Origin: Bacillota bacterium
GTDB lineage: Bacteria; Bacillota; Clostridia; Oscillospirales; Ruminococcaceae
Direction: 5' to 3'
Assembly: GCA_023443315.1 (NCBI GenBank)
Contig: JAEZVA010000032.1
Coordinates: 47,492 to 111,491 of the forward strand
Length of the DNA: 64,000 bases
Part shown: positions 40,535 through 50,529 of the stretch, piece after piece
Layout of the letters: each line of letters opens with the position of its first letter
Numbering within the stretch: the stretch's first letter is position 1
Notes under the pieces: generated by a model
Told to the model about the DNA's origin: nothing
Seen by the model: the letters and a program-made list of their open reading frames with translations, nothing else
The model's database searches: none
Translations under genes and position numbers: made by a program

Positions 40535-40592
40535 TGCAATGTAAGCACCTTTCGTCCTTCAATGGCTATCTGCTCGATGCTGCAAAGATGTC

Positions 40593-41687
40593 TTAATACT
40601 TCTTGTTGTTAAAAATCTTGAGCAAATCGATATAATCCTTGTCTTCTTCCTCGGCAGCCTTTTCGTTGACGGGTGGCTCGGAGATGCCGGAGAACGAGAA
40701 ATCCATGACATGCTTTGTTACGGTTTGACTGTCAAACCCCGTCGCGATTACGGTAATGCGCATCTCGTCGTCGAGTGAATCGTCAAACGCGGCACCCCAG
40801 ATGATGTTTGCATCGGGATGTGCGGCGTTAGAGATCATTGTGGACGCACGCTCTACCTCTTCTAGCTCAACATCCTTAGACGCCGTGATGTTAATAATAA
40901 CGCCTCGCGCGCCGTTGATGGAGGTCTCGAGCAACGGGCTTGAGATGGCAAGGGCAGCCGCTTGTTCTGCCTTATCCTTGCCTGCGGCACTGCCAACACC
41001 CATATGCGCATAGCCTGCGTCCTTCATGACCGTGCAGATATCCGCAAAATCTAAGTTTACAAGCCCAGGGACGTTAATGAGGTCGGATATGCTCTGCACG
41101 CCCTGACGCAACACGTCATCTGCCGCGGTGAACGCGTTAAGCAAGGTAATCTTCTGCTGGGAGATCATCTTCAGACGCTCGTTCGGGATAACGACCAGTG
41201 CATCCACACGCTCGCGAAGGTTGGCGATACCCTCCTCCGCCTGTTCCATGCGGCGCTTGCCTTCAAAATCAAACGGCTTTGTAACAATGCCAACGGTCAG
41301 TATACCAAGGTCACGTGCAATCTCGGCGACAACAGGCGCAGCACCCGTGCCGGTGCCTCCACCCATGCCTGCGGTGATGAACACCATCTGTGTGCCTTTG
41401 AGCGCCGCGGCAATCTCTTCGCGGCTTTCTTCGGCTGCGCGCAGACCCTTTTCGGGGGAACCGCCCGCACCTCTGCCTTTGGTGAGTTTTTCACCAATCT
41501 GTATTTTGTGAGGAGCCAGTGAACAGGACAATACCTGCTGGTCGGTGTTGATGGACAAAAACTCCACACTGCGCACACCGCCTTCAATCATACGATTCAC
41601 TGCATTGCCGCCGCCGCCGCCGACACCCGCCACCTTTATGTTTACAACTTTGTCGAAGTCCTCGCTGAATACAAACTTCATAGGCAT
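40593..41687 (-). CDS. ftsZ: Cell division protein FtsZ
   Basis: Tubulin-like GTPase that forms the division ring. The 364 residues contain VAGVGGGGGNAVNRMIEGG near 15-35, the tubulin signature GGGTGTGAAP near 110, and the catalytic NxDxxD T7 loop (NLDFADICTVM). The C-terminal tail ends YIDLLKIFNNKKY, shortened and without an obvious FtsA/SepF-type core peptide. I start at the ATG at 41687, 7 bases after AGGGGGACG. It is last of the dcw core genes and has its own promoter as well. Confidence 0.97.
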   Translation of the reverse strand: MPMKFVFSEDFDKVVNIKVAGVGGGGGNAVNRMIEGGVRSVEFLSINTDQQVLSCSLAPHKIQIGEKLTKGRGAGGSPEKGLRAAEESREEIAAALKGTQMVFITAGMGGGTGTGAAPVVAEIARDLGILTVGIVTKPFDFEGKRRMEQAEEGIANLRERVDALVVIPNERLKMISQQKITLLNAFTAADDVLRQGVQSISDLINVPGLVNLDFADICTVMKDAGYAHMGVGSAAGKDKAEQAAALAISSPLLETSINGARGVIINITASKDVELEEVERASTMISNAAHPDANIIWGAAFDDSLDDEMRITVIATGFDSQTVTKHVMDFSFSGISEPPVNEKAAEEEDKDYIDLLKIFNNKKY

Positions 41688-41761
41688 AAAACGTCCCCCT
41701 AAAATACTTCTATCGAAACCCTGTGGATGGAAGCTGTTTATTATTGGATGCTCTCTAATAT

Positions 41762-41790
41762 AATTTATCAGATTTTCAGCCAAAATACAA
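41762..41790 (-). promoter_or_regulatory. Internal promoter for ftsZ
   Basis: TTGTAT (41785-41790), a 17-base spacer ending TGA, and TAAATT (41762-41767), an extended -10, between ftsQ and ftsZ. The leader is about 70 bases. Confidence 0.7.
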
Positions 41791-41850
41791 CATCTTGACG
41801 ATTAAATCTGCAAATTGCGATAGATTGTCTACCATATATACGATATTATT

Positions 41851-42732
41851 CTACTCTATTTGATCTGCCGCTTGACTTGCGTCACTTTTGTCTGCCTCCG
41901 GCTGCTCCTGCGAAGCGGATTCGGTTGCAGATGACCCCTCTGGTGGAACCTGCATCGACGGCAATACGCTCACACTAAGGCTAGTCTCTCCATCAATCGC
42001 CTGTGCGTTTACAACCATCCCCGTATAAGCCCCCTGCGCTTGATACTGGCTGATAATCTCGCTTACAAACTCCAGCTTATACTCAAGATTGCTAGGTCCA
42101 CCGAGCAAAACGGTATTGTTGTTTTCGCATAGCAGGCGAAGGTTGGATATATCGTCAAGTTCGATTACCGTGATACCAGGTATCGTAAACTGCTTAAGCG
42201 CCGCAAACAGGTTTTTTAGAATGGTTAGGTCTTCTTCGTTTTCTGTCTCAATATCCTCTCCCGCGGTCGGTTTTGTCAGTTCGAGTCCTGTGATGACGGG
42301 AACATCGGCGTCTGGGGTTGGGCATTCGGGTTGCAGCACCTTGTAGCTGTCACTGAGTAACACATAGCTGCCGTTGTGATAAACCGAGGCAATGACCTTC
42401 GCTTCCTCTACCGATAAGACGACGGTGTCTGGAAGCTCAAACCGTAGCTGCGCGTTGCCTATGTAGCTGAGCATGCGCTGTATCTCGCCATTCACTGCAC
42501 TCGGCTTAATCTTAAACATACTCGACCCAATTTCAAGACCGCTTGCCGCAATAATCTCCCCCGTTTGATAACGGGTTGTCCCCTCGACAGTTATATTTTT
42601 AATGCGGATAAGCTTGTACGAAAGTACAATAAGCAGGACAGTCATAACCACGATAACAGGCAGCACATAATGCACCGCTCTCTTTTTGCGCCTGCGCCAA
42701 TTACCTGTTCTGCCTTTTGCTGTACTGCCCAT
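41851..42732 (-). CDS. ftsQ: Cell division protein FtsQ/DivIB
   Basis: Single-pass membrane protein of the divisome, 293 residues. Residues 1-18 are basic (GNWRRRKKRAVHY), the transmembrane helix is about 20-42, then a POTRA domain (LIRIKNITVEGTTRYQTGEIIAASGLEIGSSMF). The C terminus is acidic and Ser/Glu-rich (SSATESASQEQPEADKSD). ATG start. The position between murA and ftsZ is the usual place in Firmicutes. It bridges FtsL and the transpeptidase. Confidence 0.93.
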   Translation of the reverse strand: MGSTAKGRTGNWRRRKKRAVHYVLPVIVVMTVLLIVLSYKLIRIKNITVEGTTRYQTGEIIAASGLEIGSSMFKIKPSAVNGEIQRMLSYIGNAQLRFELPDTVVLSVEEAKVIASVYHNGSYVLLSDSYKVLQPECPTPDADVPVITGLELTKPTAGEDIETENEEDLTILKNLFAALKQFTIPGITVIELDDISNLRLLCENNNTVLLGGPSNLEYKLEFVSEIISQYQAQGAYTGMVVNAQAIDGETSLSVSVLPSMQVPPEGSSATESASQEQPEADKSDASQAADQIE

Positions 42733-42781
42733 GGCTTAGCCCTACACCTTTCCGCTGCCTTTGTTTTTCCTCGGCAATCAT

Positions 42782-44041
42782 TTATTCGTCAACCCTAATT
42801 ACGCGAGCACCCAGTGCCTTTAGGGTATCCTCCATCCGCTCGTAACCACGGTCGATGTGCCGCACGCCGTTAATCTCGGTAACTCCCTCCGCAGCCAATG
42901 CTGCGACCACAAGTGCCGCCCCACCGCGAAGGTCGGTACAATCCACGCTTGCACTGTAAAGTGTGGGAACGCCCTCTACAACGGCTACCCTGCCCTCCAG
43001 CTTTACCTTTGCGCCCAACCGCGTCAGTTCCGCGACGTGCTTAAAGCGGTTTTCAAAGATATTCTCCACAAAGATGCTTGCCCCGTCAGCTATTGTTGCC
43101 ACCGCCATAATCGGAGCCTGCGCATCGGTGGGAAACCCCGGATACGGCATCGTTCGAACGGTTTGAATCGCCTTGGGGCGGGCGCTGTTTTTTAGATAGA
43201 TGCTGTTGTTTGACAGAATCAGTTTACAACCAGCCTGCTCCAAAACCGGCAAAATGGCACCAATATGGCGAGACTGCATGCCCTTTAATAATATCTCTCC
43301 TTTTGTGACGGTTGCCGCACAAAGAAAGGTCGCGGCGACAATGCGATCCGGAATCACCTCGTGGGCGGCTGCGCGCAGCTCATGAACGCCGCTGATATAG
43401 ATTGTGCTCTCGCCTGCCCCTCTAATCTTTGCACCACAGGCGTTAAGGTAGTTAGCAAGGTCAACAATCTCCGGCTCTCTGGCCGCATTGGATATGGATG
43501 TCTCTCCCTTTGCAAGGGTTGCAGCTATCATAACGTTCTCTGTCGCCCCAACGCTTGGGAACGACAGGGCGATGTGTGCACCGGTAAGCCCGTTTGGCAG
43601 CGAACAGTCGATATACCCGTGATCTTCGACAATCTCCGCACCTAGACGTTTTAACCCGTAGATGTGCAGGTCAATCGGACGCGGGCCGAGCTCGCAGCCG
43701 CCGGGGAAAGAGATTCGTGCTCTGCCTGTTTTGGCTAAGATTGCACCTAAAAACACAATGGAGGAGCGCATCTCGCGCATAAGATGGGTCGGGATGTCAC
43801 TTTTGGACAAGCCAGCGGTACGTATAGTAGTAACATGACCGTCAGTTGTTGTGTTGCAACCGAGATAATCGATGATATTACGGGCAGCGTCGATATCAGA
43901 TAGGTCGGGGCAGTTGCCAATTACGCTTTCGCCGCTGCACATGATGCTTGCAGCAAGAATGGGAAGCGCACTGTTTTTAGCCCCTTGAACCTTGATTTCG
44001 CCGGCAATCTTTTCTCCGCCCTCAATCAAGTATTTATTCAT
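42782..44041 (-). CDS. murA: UDP-N-acetylglucosamine 1-carboxyvinyltransferase
   Basis: First committed enzyme of peptidoglycan synthesis, and target of fosfomycin. The 419 residues show the K-N pair in VQGAKNSALPIL near 22 and the phosphoenolpyruvate cysteine in FPGGCELGPRPIDLH near 118, so it should be fosfomycin-sensitive in principle. ATG at 44041 is used; the frame from 44059 includes the ribosome site. It lies between murG and ftsQ, where many Firmicutes have murB. Confidence 0.95.
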   Translation of the reverse strand: MNKYLIEGGEKIAGEIKVQGAKNSALPILAASIMCSGESVIGNCPDLSDIDAARNIIDYLGCNTTTDGHVTTIRTAGLSKSDIPTHLMREMRSSIVFLGAILAKTGRARISFPGGCELGPRPIDLHIYGLKRLGAEIVEDHGYIDCSLPNGLTGAHIALSFPSVGATENVMIAATLAKGETSISNAAREPEIVDLANYLNACGAKIRGAGESTIYISGVHELRAAAHEVIPDRIVAATFLCAATVTKGEILLKGMQSRHIGAILPVLEQAGCKLILSNNSIYLKNSARPKAIQTVRTMPYPGFPTDAQAPIMAVATIADGASIFVENIFENRFKHVAELTRLGAKVKLEGRVAVVEGVPTLYSASVDCTDLRGGAALVVAALAAEGVTEINGVRHIDRGYERMEDTLKALGARVIRVDE

Positions 44042-44172
44042 GTCTTTGCACCCCTTCAAATAAGCAGAGCAAAGGGATGGGCGCCTGCAAAAGCATCTGC
44101 TTTTGCAGTAACTTCTCCCTCACAAGCCATACTATGCTTACCTTATCGGGTTTGTGAAAGAACGGATATTTA

Positions 44173-45294
44173 CTATAAAAGTTGCTTAATCTCGCGGTAA
44201 ATACGATCGTTTGCGTCTACGATTGCAAGCTGCGCCGCAGCCGCGGATAGGGCAAGTAGCCTGTCCGGGTGGGCAATGAGATCCTGAACACAATCGATTA
44301 ACCGATCGCCGGATAGCTGTGTTTCTTCGATAACAACCGCCGCTTTGCTTCGGGCAAGCACCATAGCGTTGTGGTACTGGTGGTTTTCGGTGACGTTGGG
44401 CGACGGAATTAGGATAGATGCCTTGCCCGATGCCTGAATCTCACTAAGAGTAATCGCACCGGCGCGAGAGATTACAAGGTCGGCCGCCGCGTTGCAGCGG
44501 GGCATATCGTCTATGTATTCGCGCACCATAATCTGCGGATTGTCGGCAAGTGTGACGCCGCGCTCAGAAAGCAACGCCATAAACGCATCGTACCCTTTTT
44601 TGCCGGTACCGTGGATGTGGTATACGGGTTTGTCTTTGTGATTGCTGTGCCACGCCATTAAATCGGCGACGGACTCATTGATGGCGCGTGCCCCCAGACT
44701 GCCCCCAAACGACAGGATGCAGGGGCGGTCATCAAAGCCGAGCTCCGTTCTTGCCTTGTCCTTTTTATAAAAAATAATCTCCTCGCGGATGGGATTGCCC
44801 GTAACCACAAACTCCGCTCTGGGTGAAAGGTGCTTCTTTGCATCCTCCACCGCGAGCAATACCTTGTCCACATGTTTTGATACCAGCTTAGTGGTCATGC
44901 CGGGGAAGGCGTTTTGCTCGTGGGTTAGTGTCTTAATGCCCATTGCGGCGGCCTGTATGATAACGGGAGCACTGACGTACCCACCAGTGCCAAGCACCAA
45001 ATCGGGAGCAAAGTCGGCAAGAATCTTCCCCGCTTCTTTTCTTGCGGTATACAGCTGCAGAATGGCATTCACATTCTTTTTTATTGCGCCCAGCCTTGTG
45101 CTGCGTACGATGCCCCGTGCATGAATGCCCGCAAACTCGAAGCCCTGTGCGGGTACGAGCTGTGCCTCCATTCCATTTTGGTTGCCAATATATAATATTT
45201 GTGCCTGCGGTTCTCTGCTTCGCAGATAGCCAGCAACTGCAAGCGCGGGGTTAATATGTCCGGCAGTTCCTCCGCCGGTAAAGATAACGCGCAT
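44173..45294 (-). CDS. murG: Lipid II synthase, UDP-GlcNAc transferase
   Basis: Glycosyltransferase that adds GlcNAc to lipid I at the inner face of the membrane. 373 residues with GGGTAGHINPALAVA at 8-22 (first glycine loop), the HEQNAFPGMTTK segment, and SFGGSLGARAINESV near 190, plus the donor site ISRAGAITLSEIQASGKASILIPSPNVTENHQYHNA. ATG start after AAAGGAAC. It follows ftsW by about 30 bases. Confidence 0.96.
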   Translation of the reverse strand: MRVIFTGGGTAGHINPALAVAGYLRSREPQAQILYIGNQNGMEAQLVPAQGFEFAGIHARGIVRSTRLGAIKKNVNAILQLYTARKEAGKILADFAPDLVLGTGGYVSAPVIIQAAAMGIKTLTHEQNAFPGMTTKLVSKHVDKVLLAVEDAKKHLSPRAEFVVTGNPIREEIIFYKKDKARTELGFDDRPCILSFGGSLGARAINESVADLMAWHSNHKDKPVYHIHGTGKKGYDAFMALLSERGVTLADNPQIMVREYIDDMPRCNAAADLVISRAGAITLSEIQASGKASILIPSPNVTENHQYHNAMVLARSKAAVVIEETQLSGDRLIDCVQDLIAHPDRLLALSAAAAQLAIVDANDRIYREIKQLL

Positions 45295-45328
45295 CGTTTA
45301 TGTTCCTTTCTGGGTTTTCTGACCTTGG

Positions 45329-46462
45329 TTACGCCTTCTCCATCACGGAGAATCGAGAAACCGATAGCACAACGCCCATTTGGCACAACAGCATAACAAG
45401 GGACGATCCACCGTAGCTGAAAAACGGCAGGCTAATGCCCGTGTTGGGGATGGTGCCTGTGACCACAGCAATATTAAGGATTGCCTGCACACCAATCTGC
45501 GTGGTAAGCCCCATGGCGAGCAGCGAACCAAAACGGTCGCGCGCGCGCATTGCGATTACAAAGCCGCGCCAGACAAAGAGCGCAAACAGGATGATGATAA
45601 ACGTTGCGCCAATAAAACCAAGCTCCTCGCAGATGATGGAGAAGATGAAGTCGTTCTGCGGCTCTGGAACATACAGATACTTTTGGCGGGAATTCCCCAG
45701 CCCCTGCCCGAGTAGCCCCCCCGAGCCAATGGCATACAACGACTGCAGTATCTGGTGCCCCGAGTCGGTCGGGTCGATGGTGGGGTCTAACCAAATTTGT
45801 ATTCGCTCTATTGCATAACCCATCTTGTTGGTCAGCGCAATGTACGCAACCGCAAGCGCGGCACCCACAGAACCGAACAGAACAAACCAGCGAAGCTTTA
45901 CACCGCCAATAAACATGATAACGGCACCCAAAATGGTGATTAAAATCGTGCCGGAAAGATGTTTTTCTAAAAACACCAACACCACGACTGGTCCTAAAAA
46001 CGCAAAGCACAGCAAAAATCCGTTTTTGAATTTATCCATCTGTTGGCCTTTGTGCGCAATTACGTGAGAGAGGATGAGCACAACCCCAAACTTCGCAATC
46101 TCCGACGGCTGAAACTGTATGCCAAATACCTCAACCCAACGATGTGTTCCCTTTATGGTTGGAGAAAAAAGCGCAAATATCAGCAGCCCGATTACGATAA
46201 CATAGACAATTATCGCAAGATGATGCAGTAGATGGTAGTCAAAGTACGAGATAAAGAACATCAGCGCGACACCCATCAGCGAAAACAGCACCTGGTTTTT
46301 GATAAAGATATAGCTGTCGCCGTAATAGTACAGCGCGTAGGCATAGCTTGAGGAGAACAACATAATAAGCCCCATGCCAAGAAGCGCCAAGGTGAGAAGG
46401 AAGAAGGTGATGTCCATGCCGCCCTTGGGAAAGCGCAGCATCGATTTAATACTAGACTTCAA
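45329..46462 (-). CDS. ftsW: Lipid II polymerase FtsW/SpoVE (SEDS family)
   Basis: Ten-helix peptidoglycan glycosyltransferase of 377 residues. Conserved SEDS features are seen: YFDYHLLHHLAI, FQPSEIAKFGVVLILSHV near 135, the LGNSRQKYLYVPEPQNDFIFSIICEELGF block near 255-285, and NTGISLPFFSYGGSSLVM near 340. It starts with TTG after GGGGTGTG. By position between mraY and murG it corresponds to SpoVE of Bacillus, but sequence alone does not separate a vegetative from a sporulation role. Confidence 0.94.
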   Translation of the reverse strand: MKSSIKSMLRFPKGGMDITFFLLTLALLGMGLIMLFSSSYAYALYYYGDSYIFIKNQVLFSLMGVALMFFISYFDYHLLHHLAIIVYVIVIGLLIFALFSPTIKGTHRWVEVFGIQFQPSEIAKFGVVLILSHVIAHKGQQMDKFKNGFLLCFAFLGPVVVLVFLEKHLSGTILITILGAVIMFIGGVKLRWFVLFGSVGAALAVAYIALTNKMGYAIERIQIWLDPTIDPTDSGHQILQSLYAIGSGGLLGQGLGNSRQKYLYVPEPQNDFIFSIICEELGFIGATFIIILFALFVWRGFVIAMRARDRFGSLLAMGLTTQIGVQAILNIAVVTGTIPNTGISLPFFSYGGSSLVMLLCQMGVVLSVSRFSVMEKA

Positions 46463-46498
46463 TCAGGACACACCCCTATTCCGTACAAAATTACCCTG

Positions 46499-47509
46499 TT
46501 ACACGAGTGTTAACGCCCATAATGCAAGCGCACTACCAACCACACCGACCAGCGTAAAGGACATTACAATCTTCACTTCACTAAAGCCGGACATTTCATA
46601 GTGATGATGGATTGGGCTCATCTTAAACACCCTTTTTTTCGTCAGCTTAAAGCTGATAACCTGAATGACAACCGACAACGCCTCAAGGATATAAACAATC
46701 CCCGCAAGTGCCAAAAATGCGGGCATATTGATGCCAAAGCTGATGGCAACCACCGCTCCGCCCAAAAACATCGAGCCGGTATCGCCCATAAACACCTTTG
46801 CGGGGTGAAAATTCCATACAAGAAAGCCGATACACGCCGCCGCGAGTGCTACGGCAAAGATTCCCTGCTTATACTGCCCGAGCATTGCGCACATCAACAT
46901 GAGCGAGACGCCGCACACAAAGGTAAGTGATGCGCACAGTCCATCAATGCCATCGGAAAGATTGACGGCGTTGACCATGAAATAGATGACAAGCACCGAG
47001 AATGGGTAGTAGAACAGACCCATATTCCAAGCCCCTAAGAACGGGACAATCATGGTGGTCGTGCGGTCGCCGGCAAGATACAGGGTAAGTAGGTATAGTA
47101 TTGCCGCAAGTATCTGCATTATTGTTTTTTGAGAAGCGGTTAGCCCAAGATTTCTCTTTTTAACCACCTTAATATAGTCGTCGGTGAAGCCGATAAAGCC
47201 GTTTGCAAGCGCAAGCAGCACCCCTGCTGCCAGCTTGATGTTATCAAGGCGCGCGGTGACTTCTTGCGTTGTATCGCGAAAATAAGAGAGTGCAAGCAAC
47301 CCCGCCATAAGACCCGCAAGGGTACCAATGATAAACATAATGCCACCCATGGTGGGGGTACCCTGCTTGTTCTTGTGCCATGTGGGTCCAATCTCTTTAA
47401 TGGTCTGCCCATAGCGCAGCTTGGTCAAATACGGAATCAAACCGCGTCCTACGAATGCGGTGACTACGAAGGCAACCAGTGCCGTTACAATCGTTGCTGT
47501 CGAGTTCAT
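46499..47509 (-). CDS. mraY: Phospho-N-acetylmuramoyl-pentapeptide transferase
   Basis: Ten-helix enzyme that makes lipid I. The 336 residues contain the substrate motifs TMGGIMF near 52, the catalytic NLSDGIDGL near 178, FMGDTGSMFLGG near 240 and MSPIHHHYEMSG near 303. ATG start after AAAAGG. It is followed at 36 bases by ftsW, where murD would be expected, so murD is missing from this site. Confidence 0.97.
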   Translation of the reverse strand: MNSTATIVTALVAFVVTAFVGRGLIPYLTKLRYGQTIKEIGPTWHKNKQGTPTMGGIMFIIGTLAGLMAGLLALSYFRDTTQEVTARLDNIKLAAGVLLALANGFIGFTDDYIKVVKKRNLGLTASQKTIMQILAAILYLLTLYLAGDRTTTMIVPFLGAWNMGLFYYPFSVLVIYFMVNAVNLSDGIDGLCASLTFVCGVSLMLMCAMLGQYKQGIFAVALAAACIGFLVWNFHPAKVFMGDTGSMFLGGAVVAISFGINMPAFLALAGIVYILEALSVVIQVISFKLTKKRVFKMSPIHHHYEMSGFSEVKIVMSFTLVGVVGSALALWALTLV

Positions 47510-47539
47510 TTGTAAAACATCCTTTTAATAAAACTGGGG

Positions 47540-48925
47540 TTAATCCCTCGCTTTGTTACCCGTCTGACTGTAAAAGCCCTCTATCATCTCCTCAAGGCGC
47601 ATACCGCGACTACCCTTGAACAGAATGGTATCTTTGGGCTTTACCGTTTCAACCAGCTTTTGCGTGGCTTGCCTCTTGTCGCTATAGTAATACACCTCGG
47701 GCACCCCATCGCACTGTGCCGTACTTGCGATGTAAACCGCTTCGGTTCCGTATGCAATCAGCACATCGGTGCCACTCAGAGCCGCAAGGCTGCCCACCGC
47801 TTCGTGCGCTGTCTGCGAGTAGTCTCCGAGCTCCAGCATGTCGGCAAGCACCGCAACGCTTCTTCCGCCCGATTCACCCTTAAGTGTGCTGAGCGTGCCA
47901 AGTGCCGCTTTCATGGAGTCGGGGCTTGCGTTGTAGCAGTCTTCAATCACTGTAAAGCCGCCGTACCGCACAATCTTTTGGCGCATGCCGGACGGTGTGT
48001 ATGCGGTAAGCGCCGCTGTGCATTTAGCAAGGTCAAGGTTCAGCGCGGCGGCAACGCAAAATGCTGCAAGCGCATTGAGCACGTTGTGTGCGCCGATACA
48101 GGGTATGCGGGCAGGATACTCCTCATCTTTATATCGGATGATAAACTGTGTTTCTTCACCCTTGCGTGTAATATTCTTGGCGGTAACATCCGCCTGCAAA
48201 TTTTCGATACCGTATGATAGTATAGCAAGACCGCGATGGGTTTTTATGTCGCAAAGAAGGTCGTTGTCATAATTGAGAATCAGCGTTGCGTCCTGTGGCA
48301 GACCCTCGGCAACCTCCAGCTTTGCTTTTAGAATATTCTCTCTGCTGCCGAGGTTCTCGATGTGGGATACCCCGATGTTTGTAATAACCGCAACGGTTGG
48401 AAGCGCCGCCGCTGACAACAGCGAAAGGTCTCCCAGATGGCTCATGCCCATCTCGAGCACCGCACAGCCATAGCTTTCGTCTAGGCTCAGCAGAGTAAGC
48501 GGCAGTCCAATTTCGTTGTTGCGGTTGCCTTCGGTTTTAAGCGTCTTATACTCAGCCCCCAGCGCACAGGCAATCATATCCTTGGTGGTGGTTTTACCCA
48601 CACTACCCGTCACCGCTACGATGGGAAGGTCGTATTTCAGGCGGTATGCACAGCCTATGGTAATTAGCGCACGCTGGGTGTCCTTTACATAGATAACCGG
48701 CTTATCCACGCCTATAATCTCTTTGCGGCACACGGCGGCAACTGCGCCTTGCGTAAACGCATCGTGCACAAAGTTGTGCCCGTCAAACCGCTCCCCCTCC
48801 AGCGCAACAAACAGGCAGCCCGGGGTGATGGCACGGGAATCGGTGCACACATCCAGTACGGATATCCCTTCGGGAACCTTTTGCCCAAACAAACTGGCGA
48901 TGTCGTTTAACATCCATGGCTTCAA
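47540..48925 (-). CDS. murF: UDP-MurNAc-tripeptide--D-Ala-D-Ala ligase
   Basis: Mur ligase adding D-Ala-D-Ala, 461 residues. The ATP loop VTGSVGKTTTKDMIA is near 107, then EMGMSHLGDLSLL, and the C-terminal domain has DCYNASPDSMKAAL. The TTG at 48925 has GGAGGAACC in the right place; the ATG four codons later is too far from it. It follows murE by 27 bases, the normal murE-murF order. Confidence 0.95.
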   Translation of the reverse strand: MKPWMLNDIASLFGQKVPEGISVLDVCTDSRAITPGCLFVALEGERFDGHNFVHDAFTQGAVAAVCRKEIIGVDKPVIYVKDTQRALITIGCAYRLKYDLPIVAVTGSVGKTTTKDMIACALGAEYKTLKTEGNRNNEIGLPLTLLSLDESYGCAVLEMGMSHLGDLSLLSAAALPTVAVITNIGVSHIENLGSRENILKAKLEVAEGLPQDATLILNYDNDLLCDIKTHRGLAILSYGIENLQADVTAKNITRKGEETQFIIRYKDEEYPARIPCIGAHNVLNALAAFCVAAALNLDLAKCTAALTAYTPSGMRQKIVRYGGFTVIEDCYNASPDSMKAALGTLSTLKGESGGRSVAVLADMLELGDYSQTAHEAVGSLAALSGTDVLIAYGTEAVYIASTAQCDGVPEVYYYSDKRQATQKLVETVKPKDTILFKGSRGMRLEEMIEGFYSQTGNKARD

Positions 48926-48952
48926 AATTCGGTTCCTCCACTTCGTAGGGTT

Positions 48953-50404
48953 TTATTGCTTTGCGTCACGCGCGGCAATGAGCTTTTTTACAATTTCGTG
49001 CTCGTCAAACGATACGGTGCCAAAGCTGAGCACCTGATAGTCCTCATGCCCTTTGCCGCACAGCACAATCACATCATCCTGCTGCGCATTGTCTATCGCC
49101 CACCGAATCGCCTCGTAGCGATCCACAATAACCGTATACTCTGCACCCGTCCCCTCAAACCCGGGAAGGGCGTCGTCAATGATTTGACCGGGGTCTTCGC
49201 TGCGTGGATTGTCGGAGGTAAGGATGGCAAAGTCGCAGTTTTGACCCACCGCGCGGGTCATCTTGGTGCGTTTGGTTCGGTCGCGGTTTCCCGCACAGCC
49301 AAAGAGTGCCACCACCCGTTTGGGGGCGAATTCGCGCACTGCGGACAACACCTTCTCCAGACCGTCCGGGCTATGCGCATAGTCGCAGATGATGGTAAAA
49401 TCCTTACCTGCGTACAGCACCTCCGCCCTGCCCTTAACCCCCGTGCAGCGGTTTAGCCCCTGTACAACCACCGATGCGTCAAGACCCAGCGAAACCATAC
49501 AGGTAGCCGCCGCCATCGCGTTAGAAACCGAGAAAGCCCCCGGCATGCAGAAGGCAACCCGCTCGATAATCCCTTTGCCGACGAATGCAAAGTTTACGCC
49601 GCTGCTGTGTTTTTCTACACTTTTTGCGGTGTAATCCGCCATATCGTCATCTGCAGAATAGCTTACCGCTTTGCATGGGATCTCTTTGAGCAGGCGTTTG
49701 CCGTATTCGTCATCGAGATTGATAATGCCGACCTTACAGCTATCAAACAGCTTCTTTTTTGCGTTGTAGTAGTTCTCCATCGTCAGATGATAATCCAGAT
49801 GATCCTGCGTCAGGTTGGTGAATACGCCAGCCTCGAACACACAGCCGTCAAGGCGGTGCTGGTCAAGCGCATGAGAGGACGCCTCCATCACAACGTACTC
49901 GCAGCCTGCCGCCACCATGCGTCCAAACAACGCGTGCAGCTCGGCAGGGTCCGGGGTGGTGTGCTTTGCGGGCAGAACCATGTCGGCTATCTCTACATGA
50001 ATGGTACCGATAAGCCCGGTTTTTTTGCCCGCCGATTCTAATATCTGCTTGAGCAGATAGGTAATGGTCGTTTTACCATTGGTGCCTGTTACGGCAATGA
50101 GCTTTAACTTGCCGGCGGGGTTGCCGCTCATCTCGGCGCACAGCAACGCGTATGCGGCTCGTGTGTTCGGTACGATAATCTGGCGGTCAAGCCCCAAATC
50201 GCGCTCAGCAATTACCGCAACTGCGCCCTGCTTGATAACCGCCTCGGCATAATCGTGTCCGTCAAACTTTTCTCCCTTAATCGCCACAAACAGGGTGTTT
50301 GCTGCCACCTTACGAGAATCGCTGGTAACTAGGGATATCTCTGCATCGGGTATCTGTATGCCAGACAGGCAGTTGATGCGTTGCAAAAGCTGTGATAATT
50401 TCAT
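48953..50404 (-). CDS. murE: UDP-MurNAc-L-Ala-D-Glu:meso-DAP ligase
   Basis: Adds the third peptide residue; 483 residues. ATP loop VTGTNGKTTITYLLKQ near 110, FTNLTQDHLDYH near 190, and near residue 405 the DNPRSEDP motif, which is the meso-DAP-selective version (lysine-specific enzymes differ there). With dapF at the window start this shows a DAP-type cell wall. ATG after GGGAGGCGGG. The next 125 bases upstream separate it from the transpeptidase gene. Confidence 0.96.
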   Translation of the reverse strand: MKLSQLLQRINCLSGIQIPDAEISLVTSDSRKVAANTLFVAIKGEKFDGHDYAEAVIKQGAVAVIAERDLGLDRQIIVPNTRAAYALLCAEMSGNPAGKLKLIAVTGTNGKTTITYLLKQILESAGKKTGLIGTIHVEIADMVLPAKHTTPDPAELHALFGRMVAAGCEYVVMEASSHALDQHRLDGCVFEAGVFTNLTQDHLDYHLTMENYYNAKKKLFDSCKVGIINLDDEYGKRLLKEIPCKAVSYSADDDMADYTAKSVEKHSSGVNFAFVGKGIIERVAFCMPGAFSVSNAMAAATCMVSLGLDASVVVQGLNRCTGVKGRAEVLYAGKDFTIICDYAHSPDGLEKVLSAVREFAPKRVVALFGCAGNRDRTKRTKMTRAVGQNCDFAILTSDNPRSEDPGQIIDDALPGFEGTGAEYTVIVDRYEAIRWAIDNAQQDDVIVLCGKGHEDYQVLSFGTVSFDEHEIVKKLIAARDAKQ

Positions 50405-50529
50405 TTACCCGCCTCCCTGCTATTTGTTGCGTTTGGTTATAAATGGGGTACTGTTATAGTATAGTCGAGTATTTCATCATTTATATCTGCATCGTAAAAG
50501 CAACCGTTACGGGGTATCCATTACACCCC